The notes beneath the pieces were generated by a model. That model was not told where the DNA came from and ran no database searches. It saw only the letters and a program-made list of their open reading frames with translations. Shown one piece after another: positions 25,645-36,544 of a stretch of 64,000 nucleotides of DNA (position 1 is the stretch's first letter; the number at the start of each line of letters is the position of its first letter). The DNA comes from Dromaius novaehollandiae. Its lineage: Eukaryota; Chordata; Aves; Casuariiformes; Dromaiidae. The stretch lies in the NCBI RefSeq assembly GCF_036370855.1, contig NC_088113.1, forward strand, positions 21,162,501 through 21,226,500. The letters run 5' to 3'. A program made the position numbers and the translations under genes.

Positions 25645-27078
25645 ACCTTTCGCTGCCTCAGTATTTCTTTCTCCGAATGGTTCTTTGATACGGGTTTCCC
25701 GGTGCCAGGAACCGCTTCTGTCTCCCCGATATCGTATGACCCTTAGAAAGACAGCGCGTTTCCAAGCGGGGACTGTAGCTGTAGTGAACAGTGCGATAAG
25801 CTGGCACCTTCCCAACGCGTTTGGGAAGCTCAGCCTGGGGCACGAGCTGTGGGTCCATCACCTGCTTTGTGTTAAAGCTGGCGAAACGTGCGTGCGGTCG
25901 CGCAGAGCGGCTCACCTGCCTGTACCCTGCTGCCGTGCATCACCGGCTCGGGGCCCCCGGGGCTTTCGGCGTCCTCCCCGGCCCTTCTGCTGCCTCGGTA
26001 GCAGCAGCAAGCAGCCCCTCTGCTCTGGGTTGTGCTCGTTGCTTCTCAGTGCCGCTCCCCAGCAGCCCCGCGGAGCAGAGATTCGCCATCCGTGGACTTC
26101 CAGATGTTTCCAGCCCTCTCGTCTCAGAGCCCCAAGAGCCGGAGGGACCTCCCTGCCGAGGCTGCTCCGGCTGGACCTCGGGGCAGCCGAAACGGTCCTC
26201 GGCTGACGCCTCGGGCAGGTCCGCGGCACGGCCCCGCGGCTCCTCCGACGGCTTCACCTCCAGCTCCTGTTCCTGCCCCCCCGGGAAAAACTTCCCAGCC
26301 TAGGAAGGGCGTTTGCTGGGTATAATAAAAATAAAAAAGCAGACGCAGCCGGCGGGCAGGCAGCATCGCGGGCTGGAGGGGCCGGTCGCTGCTCTCCTGC
26401 CTCGCCTGGAAACTCAGATTTTGCAGGCTTTAGTCCCGGCTCTTTTGTTAGCTCCCAGGCTTTAATCCCAGTTTTGCTAGCTCGGGCTTTGTGGAGCCGC
26501 GTGCGATCGCATTGCCGAGGCGCACGTCCACGCAAAGGTGATTATCAGACTGAGACCTTCGGTGTGCTCGGGAAGCTGGGTGCAGCGATTTTAACGTCTA
26601 AATTTGAAGACAAAGCAGGCGGAGAGCAGAGGAGGAGGGTGGTGCCCGCAGCGTCCCGAAACGGGAGCGAGTAAATAATCACCGCAGCTGCCCGGGCATC
26701 GGCTTGAAAAATTGCCTGCAGATGTGCGCGGTGCCAACACAGCAATTTGTGTGCGAAAGCCTGGGTGCAGGGATCAGCTGGGATGTGCTCGGAGCCCCAG
26801 GATGAGCTGGTTTTCCGACACGTCTCCTCTGGGGCCAACAGCGGCCCATGGAGCCCGGCTCCTGCCCCGGGGCTGGGCTCAGCCCCCGGCCCTTGGGCAA
26901 CGGCTCCGGCCGATAACGGCGTATCCGATAACCCCTTGCTCAATACCTTCCCCTCCTCTGCAAATCGTTATTTATGTTGGAAGATGTTAAAACCACAAAT
27001 GCTGTTTTGCACACTCAATCCGCTAGCCCAGCTTTTACAATTTAGGCGTCTCTCCGCTTTTCCGCATCAGGGCGTCGC
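25645..27078. other. Intergenic region between BPIFB3 and BPIFB4
   Basis: This is GC-rich sequence with many long open frames on both strands, as expected from composition. No splice-bounded exon or known protein similarity was found. Confidence 0.5.
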
Positions 27079-27214
27079 TATATAAGGCCCCGTTCCCGCG
27101 CTCCGGCGCAGAGGACGCAGGAACCGGGCGGCTGTGGGCAGCTCGACGGTCTCCCCCTGACCCGGAGCCGACCGCGGGAGCAGCACCAGGCTTTGAAACC
27201 CGGGATAAGGCCAG
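27079..27214 (+). promoter_or_regulatory. BPIFB4: BPIFB4 TATA box and non-coding leader exon
   Basis: TATATAAGG at 27079-27087 precedes a leader exon (inferred start near 27110) ending at 27214 with GGCCAG then donor GTAACG. The next exon starts at 27855 after TGTGCCCAG and contains the ATG at 27921. Confidence 0.6.
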
Positions 27215-27920
27215 GTAACGAGGGACAACGTGTGTTGCTGGGTGCTGGGGGGGGACAGGGTCACCTTTCTACCTCTGAGCCCTACAGTATACTCTGGTGA
27301 GCAAGAAAAAGCCGTGGAAAATACCTAACTAGTGGTAGAAATGCAGGAAAGTAATCCAGCTTTATGTTTGGTGCTTAGCCAGAAAAACCAGGAAAAAGGG
27401 TTGACAGAGCAAAATGAAAACCCTTCTCCGAAGGAAAAAAAAGTTTATATTCATGTGACACAGTAAAATTAAGGATTTTCTTGTGTTACAGTATCTCCTT
27501 AGATCTATTAGTGTTGATATTTTTAAGGTTAAAACGTGCCATTAAAGAAGAACCGAAAGGCTTTATTGGAGCGGTGCGTCGCGGGGCTGCTGCGCTCGCA
27601 CCATCACCCTGCACACGCAGTCGGGGCGGTGGGAGCGCGGGAAGCTCCGCGCGTCCGTGGGTTGTTGGTAACGATTTCTTTTGGGAAGTTTAAAGTCGTG
27701 TCGCGGCGACCGGAGGTGGGAAGGAGCGAGTCGCCCGCGGTGCAGCGACGCGGGGCGAAGCAAACAGCCGCCGCTGCCGTGCAAAGCCGGCTTGGAAACC
27801 TGCCGGCGGAGGCGCGCGGGGCTGCCCGGCCTCCCGCCCCTCTTGTGTGCCCAGGGCGCGTCGCCGGCCGCGGCCCCGAGCCTGGTCCTGCCGCGGCTCG
27901 CCCTGCCCCGCGGAGCCGGC

Positions 27921-30900
27921 ATGCTGCGGGCGCTGAGCCTCGCCGGCCTCTGCGTGCTGCTGGCCCCGGCCCCGAGCCAGCCGTCCCGCGACGCCGTCCT
28001 CAGGATCCATAAGGGCGTTTTGAGCGACGGTGAGTCACCGAGCTGCCTCCTCGAGGGCCCCGGAGAAGGGAACGACGGGCCTCGGGGCTGAAGCCGTCGC
28101 GCCGGTGGAAGCCCCAGGGCTGGGACGGGAGGGGAGCGCGCAGGGAAGCGGCACAGCACGCGGCTCGCGCGCAAAAAGCCCTGAAACCAAACTGAGGGTT
28201 TTCCTTTTTTTAATGGAAATCTGAGCTGGCCGGGCTCCTAGACGGAGCAAACACAGGCCAGCTCTCGGGGCGTAAGCCCACCCGAGGCTGCCACGTTGCA
28301 CCTCGCTTCGTCTCGCACTCAGCATTTAGCAGTGCACAACCCCGGGACGGTGCAAAGCCGTTTTCTAGAGCGGCTGCAGGCAGCTGCCTCCCAGCTGCCT
28401 CTTGTCCTAGTGTCTGAAAGGTCCCAGAGCCCCTTTTCTGCCACAGACAGGTGAAAACACCAGCAGAGAGTCGGGAATTAGAGCAGTGATATTAGTGGGG
28501 AGCAGAAACCCCTGCGCAACCCGCGCTCGAGCGACGCGACGGCCAGCCGGGCGCGCACGGGGAGGGAGGCAGCGCGCCGTCCCCGGCCAAGAGCAGCTCG
28601 TAGCCGCTGCAGAAGCCGCACAAGCAGCTCCGCGCCGAGGCTGACCGCGCGCAACGTCTCCAGCTCTCGCAGGCTCCTTCCAGCACGGCGACGCTCTCCG
28701 AGGCGCCCTGGGCGACGTGCCGCTCGGCCGCGGGGCTCTGCTGGGCGGCCGCGGCGGGGGGGTCCTCGGCGGCGGCGGCGGTGGCGGTGGCGGTGGTGGC
28801 CTGCTCGGTGGCGTTGCTGGTGGCTTGCTGGGCGGCGGTGGCGGAGGGCTGCTGGGGGGGCTCGCCGGGGGCCTGCTCGGTGGAGGGGGCGATGCCGGCG
28901 GTGGCGGGGTGGCTGGTGGCTCCTTCGGTGACGGAGGCAGCGGAGACGCTTACGGGGGAGCCCCCAGAAACGTCCCTCGTCCCAGAGGCCGGCCGGCGCC
29001 CGGCCGCGACGTCCCCGGAGGACACGACCCGCCGGGGGTGGCCGGAGGAGCTCTGGGAGCAGGCGGTCTGCTGGGGGACGGGGGTCTCCTGGGCACCGCG
29101 GGGGTCCTCGGCGGCTCCGGCGGCCTCCTGGGCGGAGGAGGGCTGCTGGGCCCCGGCGGGCTGCTGGGCGGCGGCAGCGTCCTCGGCGTCCTCGGCGAGG
29201 GAGGCTTGCTCAGCACCGTCCAGGGGCTCACGGGGTAAGGACGCGCGGCGCGCAGCGCTCTGCAGAGCGAGCCGTCCCTGAACGCGGGTCGGGGGGGGCA
29301 ATAGCGGCGTTTCGGCGGTGCTCGGCTTTGGTTGCAGCCGATGCTTCTCCGGCACGAGCATCGCCGGGAAATCCACCCAGTTTTGCCTTGCCGGCTGCAA
29401 AGCAGCCTCCTGAGCTCCGCGAGGAAAGGTTAAACGCAGCCGAGCAACGCGCCCGAAGGCAGCGCGCCGGGCGCACGTCAGCCCCGGGCAGCAGGGCCGC
29501 GGCTGCAAGCCGGTGCTCGAGCTGCTGCCAGGTTCCCACGCTGACTCGGTCGCTCGAAGCACCGCGGGGCAGAACGTGCAGGAGCAGGGTGCATAGGCCA
29601 GAGCGCCAAATAGAAGTGCAGAATAACCTAAGAACCTTGGTGGCTCCTGCCATTCCTTGGCTCGGCCGTCCCGGGAGGGAGCCGCGGGGCCGCGGGGCCG
29701 GCTGCGGTGCCCCGGCCGTGACCGTCCCCCCCCTCGCCCTGTGCCGCAGGCTGCGACTCGTCGAGCTGACGCTGCCCAGGGTGTCGCTGCGGCTGCTGCC
29801 CGGCGTCGGCGTCCACCTGAACCTCTACACCAGGGCGGCCATCAGCGCCAAGAGGTAGGTTGGGGGGGGGGGGGGGGTGTCCCCAAGCGCTGGGGTGACA
29901 GGGCACCGCGGCCACCGAGCCGTGAGGGATGGGCCATCCTCGGCTTGCTTCGGTCAGAGGGGACCGGTGTCCACCCACATGGGATGTGGGAGAGGCGTCC
30001 TCCCGCAGCACCAAGGGTGAACGAGTCCCCGTGGCCGCCGTCGCGCTGGGCCGGTCCCCGAGGCACCGCAGAGGGGCCAAGGCCGCTCTGTCCCCTCGCA
30101 GCCAGCTCCCGCTCGCTGGGAGGACGCGACGGCCCTGCAGGTTTTCCCGTCTCCCTCGCGCAGCCTCCTGGGTTTCCTCGACATCGCGGTGGACGTGAAC
30201 ATCACCGCCAGAGTCAGGCTCACCATGGACGGCACGGGCTACCCCCGGCTGCTGCTGGAGCGCTGCGACACCCTCGTCGGCGGCATCAAAGTCCGGCTGC
30301 TGCGCGGGTGAGCGCCCGACCTGGCCCCGTGCCTGGCCGGGCTGTCAGAGCCGCCAGCGCTGAGGTCCCCGTGCTGGGGGGGACCCTCCCACCGCGTCGC
30401 CCCACCGGGGACGGGGTCTGCCCGGTGCGTCCCTGGCAGGGAGGAGGGACCGCGCCAGCCCGGCCACCGGCTCCCTCCCGCAGCCGCAGTGACAGCGGTG
30501 CACAGAGACCGCTTGGGCTGAGGTTTGCTTCCCTCTCATTTAAGGAGACTATACAGTAATACATAAAAGGCAGCAATACATTTCCCACTGGCTATTTTGG
30601 GATGCAAATTAGACTTAGCTCATGCAAAATCCAAGCATACATGATGCACTTTGCTGCTGCAGGCGCGTTGCTCCGGGAGGTCTGCTCCGGATGATATTCA
30701 CAGGGAATTGTTTAACAAGACTCATTTGCTTTGCAGCAGGGTTTTTTTCTTGATGCTCCTGTGTTTTTCCACAGCCTGCTCCCGATTGTGGACAATTTAT
30801 TGGCAAGTGTCCTGAACAGAGTTCTTCCTAGTCTGGTAAGTCTGAAAAAAACCCCTTCATGGTGCAGCTTCACAGAAGCAGTCGAGGTCCAGCTTTGGTG

Positions 30901-33900
30901 TCATCTCTGCACAAGCTGGTTTGGGAGGTGATTTATCCTGCGCTGAGGCTGCCGGTGGATCGGGGCCGGTGCCTGGGGGCCGCTGCACCCGCCCCACCGG
31001 TCTGGGGTCAGTGGGGGACACGGGCCACATCGCTGCCTAGCTGGGGAGAGCCGCTCCTTCCTTTGATGTTCAAGGTCAAAGTGCCTTTTGCGGGTCTGTG
31101 CCAGCGCCCCGGCGTTTCTCGTGGTCTCCTAGACCACGTTACGGGTTTGGATCTCTCCCTCCTCTTGCAAACCCCGGGATGGCTCCAGCCTGTCCACGCG
31201 GGCGCCTAGGACCCGTCCTGGCCCCACCGCTCAGACACGCTGCAGGGTGCCGGGGCCGGACCCCGCACTGACACCAGTCCAGCAGCATCGTGGCGGTGCA
31301 AAAGGGGCCTGAGCCCGTGAGTCGGGTGCTCTGATTTCCCCGTGAAAATGAGGCACAAACGGGCTGCTGGAGCGTGGCCTCGTCCGGCTCCGGATGCCGA
31401 CCCGCCACCCCTCCGGTTCCTCCTGCAGCTGTGTCCCGTGGTCGACGTCGCCCTGGGCCTCGTCAGCGACCAGCTGGGGCTCGTGAACTGTAAGTTGCTT
31501 TCCCGCGCCGTGCCCTCCTCCCCGGCACGCATCCCTGCCCGTGGCCCGGCCCGCAGTGCCTGCAGCGCTCCCCCTCCCCGGGCCCCCCCGCAGCAAGAGC
31601 AGGTCGCCCGGCTCCACCCCACGGACCCGAGGCCCCGCTGGGTGCCTGGACCCGGCACCCGGATGGCAGCGGGGGGCACGTCCCCAGCTCACACGGCATC
31701 CGTGGCCTCATCCTCCTCCCGGCCCAGATCTCCCTTTCCCGGTCTTTAATCGCTAACCGAAGGGCCTCTGCGTGGAGGTGGGCACCGATGGGGGCTGAAG
31801 CCTCTCCCCCTCGTTTCCAGCAAGGGCAATGTTGCTCCTCAGACCATGCTTTTGCCTGCAGCACGACTGTCTGGTGCAGCGCTCGGACCCCGTGGGTGAA
31901 GCGGCCCCACGTGCAGGCTCCTGCTCCGAGTCCCCGTGCAATCGAGGGGCTTTTCCAGAAGAGAAGGAGCGGATGGGGAGGTGGGCGTTGTGCCCTAACC
32001 CAGCGGGCAACCACTGATCAGTTTTCTCTCCCCCAGCGCTGGTGCCCCTGGGTTTACTGGGCAGCATCCAGTACACCTTATCGAGCCTTCCACTGGTCAC
32101 CGGCCAGTTCCTTGAAGTTGATTTGAATGTAAGCCCTGGTTTTTTCTTCCTTGCATTTCTGTGAAGGTGTTGTGGTGTTTCACAGCGGTGCTGCAGCTTG
32201 GGAATGGCTCCTGGGGCTGTCTCCGGGTCTCGGAGCAGGCAGCTCCGAGGAGCAGCGGCTGCTGCTCGCTGGGGGCCTCGGTCCACGCGCTCTGCCCTGC
32301 CCTGGGCTGGGCCCGCCGCGGCCGCGGGAGAGCGTGGCCAGGATTTGCACTGCGGGAATCTCCGCAGGAGGGAACGTCGCGGAGGCTGGCGTGGCCTGGT
32401 TGTACGTGCGGTGATTTCGCATCAGCGGGACGTTAAGCACAAAGGCAAATATCACTGCAGCCTTGTGCAATGTTTTGAAAGGTTTCAACTTTCTCCCCGG
32501 CAATTGCAGACTGCAGTGGGGCGAGTGGCAGGAGGCCTGGTGGACTACCCGCTGGGGAGACCAGAAGCTGCCCCCCCGCCGCCGAAGGTCCCCGTGCCGC
32601 CGCTGCCGCCGATGCCGGACACCAGCTCCTCCCAGCTGGGCCTGTCCGTGAGCTTCCTCAGCTCGGTGATGTCGGCCCTGCAGAAGCAAGGTGCCCTGGA
32701 CTTGACCATCTCCAGCGGGATGGTGAGTGCGAAGCGCCCGGGACGGGGACGGGGAAACCCTGCCCAGCTTTGGAGTCCAGAGAGGTTAAGGGTGGTTGCC
32801 CAACTGCTCTTGCTTTGCAATGCTTTAGCATTTATTTACCATTGATGAGGAATCCTGCTATCTTGGGCAAAAAGAGAGTCAGAGCACCGTCTGGCAAAGG
32901 CCTCGGGTGCATCACTGCGCCAGAGTAGGAGATACCTACTCAAAATCGTCACGCACACTCCAACACAACGTCTCCTCCTTGTCTGTAACAGTTTCCTGAG
33001 CTTCCACCGCTGACGACATCGACCCTCGGAGCCCTGATCCCCGCGGTGAGTGCGTGCGGTTTCCACTTTACGCTGCAAATAATCCGGTAAGAGGAGAAGC
33101 AGCCAGAGACGGGGAAGCTCTCCCTCTCTCTCCTGCTCGGAGGCCTCTGACAGATCTCAGAGTCCTGTGGACTTGAAAGAGCTTTGAATTAGGTTGAAAA
33201 TTGAAAGCTGCAGCAGGCCAGAGCCTGGTTTATCGCCCTGTCCTCGTGCACCTCCCCTGCGTCGCAGATGAGCCTCGTAGCTACCCGCGCGTCTGCCTGG
33301 GTGAAGGGGCTGTCTGTGGTCCTGCGCCCAGGACAAGGCATCCCGACCTGGGCTCGGGGCTGCCATGGTGGCTGAACTCACAGCTGGCTTGAAATCCCTT
33401 AAATCAACTGGGATACGGCCCGGCTGGACTGGGGGAAACCTGGCCCCGCAGCGCTGCGCTGACTCCAGGCGAACACGGTCCTCGCCGGCAGCGCGCTCTC
33501 TGAGCCGTGTTTGCTTGCTGGTTCCGCCTGTTCAGGTGTCAACGGCACGGTGCTGCTGCCACCAAACGCTCTCCCTTCGGATGTTGACAGGTTTTCAAGA
33601 CATACCCCGAGTCGCACGAATTGCTGCTGAAAATAGCAGTGCCTGAAGCACCGGTGGTGACCTTAAAGAAGAACAGAGGCGAGATCCAGCTCACGGCTAC
33701 AGCGGAGCTGGCGGCGGTCCATCCCGACGACGTCCTGAAGTCCCTCTGCCTTCTGAATATTGTGTGTATTAAGGAGCAACCCACGCGGAAATCCCTCTTT
33801 GGTGCATCGGTTGCTGCCCACCCTCCCCTTCCCCTCTGCCCAGATGCCTGTAGACGCGGACGCGCGTCCGCGGCGGAAAAGCCCGTGTTGTAGCCTGGGC

Positions 33901-36291
33901 AAGGCCTGGCAGAGCCAGCTCCTGCCCTGCCCTCTCTGCCCTCTGCCTGCAGGACACGGCTCTGCTGGCCCAGTTTTCTGTCGAAGACCAAAAACTGAAG
34001 ATCAGCGTCAGCCTTGAGAAGTAGGTGTTAAACTGGGGTCAGTTTGTCGCCAGCCACGTCGGATAATGAAAGGCTGCTCCAGTGCCAGCCCGGGGGTAGC
34101 GAGATGGGACCGTTCACAAGGGACCACCACGGGCTGGGTGCGGATGGGGAAACTGGTAGAATTAGACCACCAAAGGAACTGCCCAAATTTTACTCCCTTC
34201 TGCTTCTTTTTTTCCCCGCAGGACTGATCTCTCCTTGGTGTCTTCATCCGTTGGTGATTTTGATGTAAGAACGCAGCCGGCTTCAGCAATACGTGAAATC
34301 TATTGTGGGAAGCAAAGTGCCGATAGATACTGGTTCAGGAGAAATAAGGGCCGATTACGGTGTAATTTGTGTGTCATATTTTTAGTAGAACCTTTCTTTC
34401 ACTCCGGAGATGGATTTTTTCCCATGGATGATCCATTGGCAATTTTCAGGCAAAATCCTGTAAATCTCTGTGTGTGAAAAATAGTTACGGGAAGCAGAAC
34501 AATCCGTGTTACTGACATCAGGACAAACGGGGCCAGAGGTGAAGAAAGCAGAATTATCTGTATGTAGCAGAGGGTGTTTATATTGCACTGCGGGCAGCTG
34601 AGAAGCACAGCAAATTAGCCCGGGCAGAGCTGCACACGGCCGCAGCTGACGTGATTTCGATCCCTGAGCTCCGCGGGGGTCTCCTGGCACGGCACGACAT
34701 GGCCCGGCACAGCCTGGCCCGGGGCAGGCAGCGTGCTTCCTCATGCACTTTAATTCCCAGGCAGCTCCTGGGCCCGGCCAGCACGCTCACGTTAACGCAG
34801 CAGGGAGGGACGGCCTCCGGGAAGAGGGGTTCCTTGTCCGTGGGAGGTTTTTTCCTGATTTGTTATTCTTCTCCAAAAAAAGAGAGGTTTTGAGCTCCTT
34901 GGTGTATGCTTAAAATATTCTGCACATACCCACAACATCTCCTAGCGATGCACCGGAGGGAAGGTGCAGCCTGGAGTTTTGTAGGGGGCAAAATTCACAA
35001 TCTTGCCGTTCCCCTTTCCGAGGTTACCTGGCGATCAGGTTTGCAGCGGGGGTTAACTGCAGGCAGCTCGTAGCACCAGCTGGGACAGCTCTGCAGAGGG
35101 CTGTCATTTTGGGGCTATAAGTTGACTATTAAATGTTTAAAGAAAGGTCCATGTCCTGCGAACGTGGGGTTTGCATTGGCGGGGGGGGGAGCCGGGGCAC
35201 CAGGCTCTGGCTCCGGCGGGCGGCCGGGTCCGGGTCCGGGAGTGGGTCCGGGTGTGGGGCAAACCCGCGGCGGGGCTGACCCTCTCCTTGCTGCAGCCCT
35301 CGCTCCTGGAGATGCTGGTCAGGAAGATTTTCGATGTCGCCTTCCTGCCTGCGATGAACGGTAAGGATGCTTCGAGTCCTCAGCCGTGCGTTCATTTACG
35401 CTAGACCCGGCGCCACACAACCGTTTTATGTATTTTTAATTCACCTCAGCTGTGTGCAATAGGAGCCAGTGGAACTAATTTGCACTAACAATGGCCAGGC
35501 TCATTTTGGTTGACGGAGCACTTTGTTGGGAAGGGAACAAGCACGGGAGGAAACAAAGGCCCTGGGAAAGGGGGCTGTTCGCCGCTTGCCAGGGCGATGC
35601 CTCCCCACCCGCGGGGATAAGCAGCATTTTGCCAGAGCCCGGCAGCCTCTGCGGCACGCAGCCCCCCAGGAAGCCCTGCTTCCATTGAGAGGAGAGATGG
35701 GAACAAAAGCAGAATAGTTTCAAGAGACAAAACCCGCAGGCGGAGAGTTTGCGCAGCCCTCGGGGTCCCTTTGGGGCTCACGGCAGCTCTGCCCCGCAGG
35801 CATCCTCGGAGGAGGCGTTCCCCTCCCGAAACTGCTCCACATCGACTTCAACAATGCTGACGTGGATGTCATCGAGGTAAGTGCCTGGGCGGCCGGTGCC
35901 TCCTGGAGCATCCTGCCTCCCGGAGCATCCTGCCTCCTGGACCATCCCACCTCCTGGACCATCCCACCTCCCGGAGCATCCCGCCTCCACTGCCCCTGGG
36001 TGCCTCCTGGAGCATCCTGCCTCCTAGAGCATCCTGCCTCCTGGACCATCCCACCTCCCGGAGCATCCCACCCCCCAGAGCATCCCGCCTCCACTGCCCC
36101 TGGGTGCCTCCCGGAGCATCCTGCCTCCCGGAGCATCCTGCCTCCTGGACCATCCCACCTCCTGGAGCATCCCACCTCCCGGAGCATCCCACTTCTGCCG
36201 CCCCGGGCCACCGGCACGGGAAGCCTGCGACCGCGCGCGCTGACCACCTTCCCCTTGGCTCCCCCAGGACCTGCTCGTGTTATCGGCGTGA
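27921..36291 (+). CDS. BPIFB4: BPIFB4, BPI fold-containing family B member 4
   Basis: Fifteen coding exons join in frame to 615 residues (human about 614): 27921-28029, 28673-29234, 29750-29854, 30164-30307, 30775-30835, 31429-31489, 32037-32128, 32510-32722, 32992-33045, 33591-33761, 33953-34020, 34222-34264, 35297-35360, 35800-35876, 36268-36291. Identity to human BPIFB4 is very clear ([55 protein letters not shown]; ending DLLVLSA). After the signal peptide comes a 187-codon Gly-Leu-rich exon. Cys293 and Cys329 form the expected disulfide, and Asn271 is an NIT sequon. The human Tyr-rich segment of this exon is mostly missing, but the AYGG...PPGV...[10 protein letters not shown] part is kept. 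Human BPIFB4 is known for a longevity-linked variant acting on endothelial signalling; the role here is inferred only. Confidence 0.92.
28732..29215 (+). repeat. BPIFB4: Gly-Leu-rich repeat in BPIFB4 exon
   Basis: A GGC/GGG/CTG-rich stretch encodes a poly-Gly run and [13 protein letters not shown] and GLLGGGG units split by an Ala/Pro/Arg-rich spacer. Human BPIFB4 has the same kind of region at the same place. The strong strand bias makes a long but meaningless open frame on the minus strand. Confidence 0.88.
29862..29877 (+). repeat. Poly-G run after BPIFB4 exon 29750-29854
   Basis: A run of about 16 G begins seven bases after the donor GTAGGT. G runs close to donors can bind splicing factors or fold as quadruplexes; whether this one does is not visible from sequence. 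Confidence 0.8.
35897..36194 (+). repeat. 17-bp minisatellite with 104-bp higher order, BPIFB4 intron 15
   Basis: Monomers like CTCCYGGAGCATCCTGC (17 bp) are repeated about 15 times. After every five monomers comes a 19-bp insert (CTCCACTGCCCCTGGGTGC), giving a higher-order unit of about 104 bp seen almost three times. The array fills most of the last intron and starts about 20 bases after the donor. Confidence 0.88.
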
Positions 36292-36538
36292 GCCGGGATG
36301 CCGCACGGAAACGGAGCCCGCGTCTCGCACCGCTCCCGCCGGCGCGGTGGGCAGTCCGGCCCGGCCTCGGGGCGCCGCGCGGTGCGGCACAGCGGAACCA
36401 GCCCTGCCGCCGAGCGGCCGCATCCTGCCTACGTGCTCTCGGCACAGACTTACGGGTGGAAAACGTAGGCTTGGTCGGCTGGGGCCTCGCGGATGCGCGG
36501 AATGATGCCTGTATGTTTTGCACTCTCGCGCGTGCTCC

Positions 36539-36544
36539 AATAAA
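36539..36544 (+). terminator. BPIFB4: BPIFB4 poly(A) signal
   Basis: AATAAA lies 247 nt after the stop codon (36289-36291). Confidence 0.65.

Noticed and set aside
28492-29562. 356-codon open frame on the minus strand
   Set aside because: It is the antisense shadow of the Gly-Leu repeat exon of BPIFB4; its Ala/Gln/Pro-rich product has no independent support.
35720-36523. Long minus-strand and plus-strand open frames across the BPIFB4 last intron
   Set aside because: They are produced by the minisatellite and GC-rich composition, and the plus-strand frame overlaps the true last exon in another frame.
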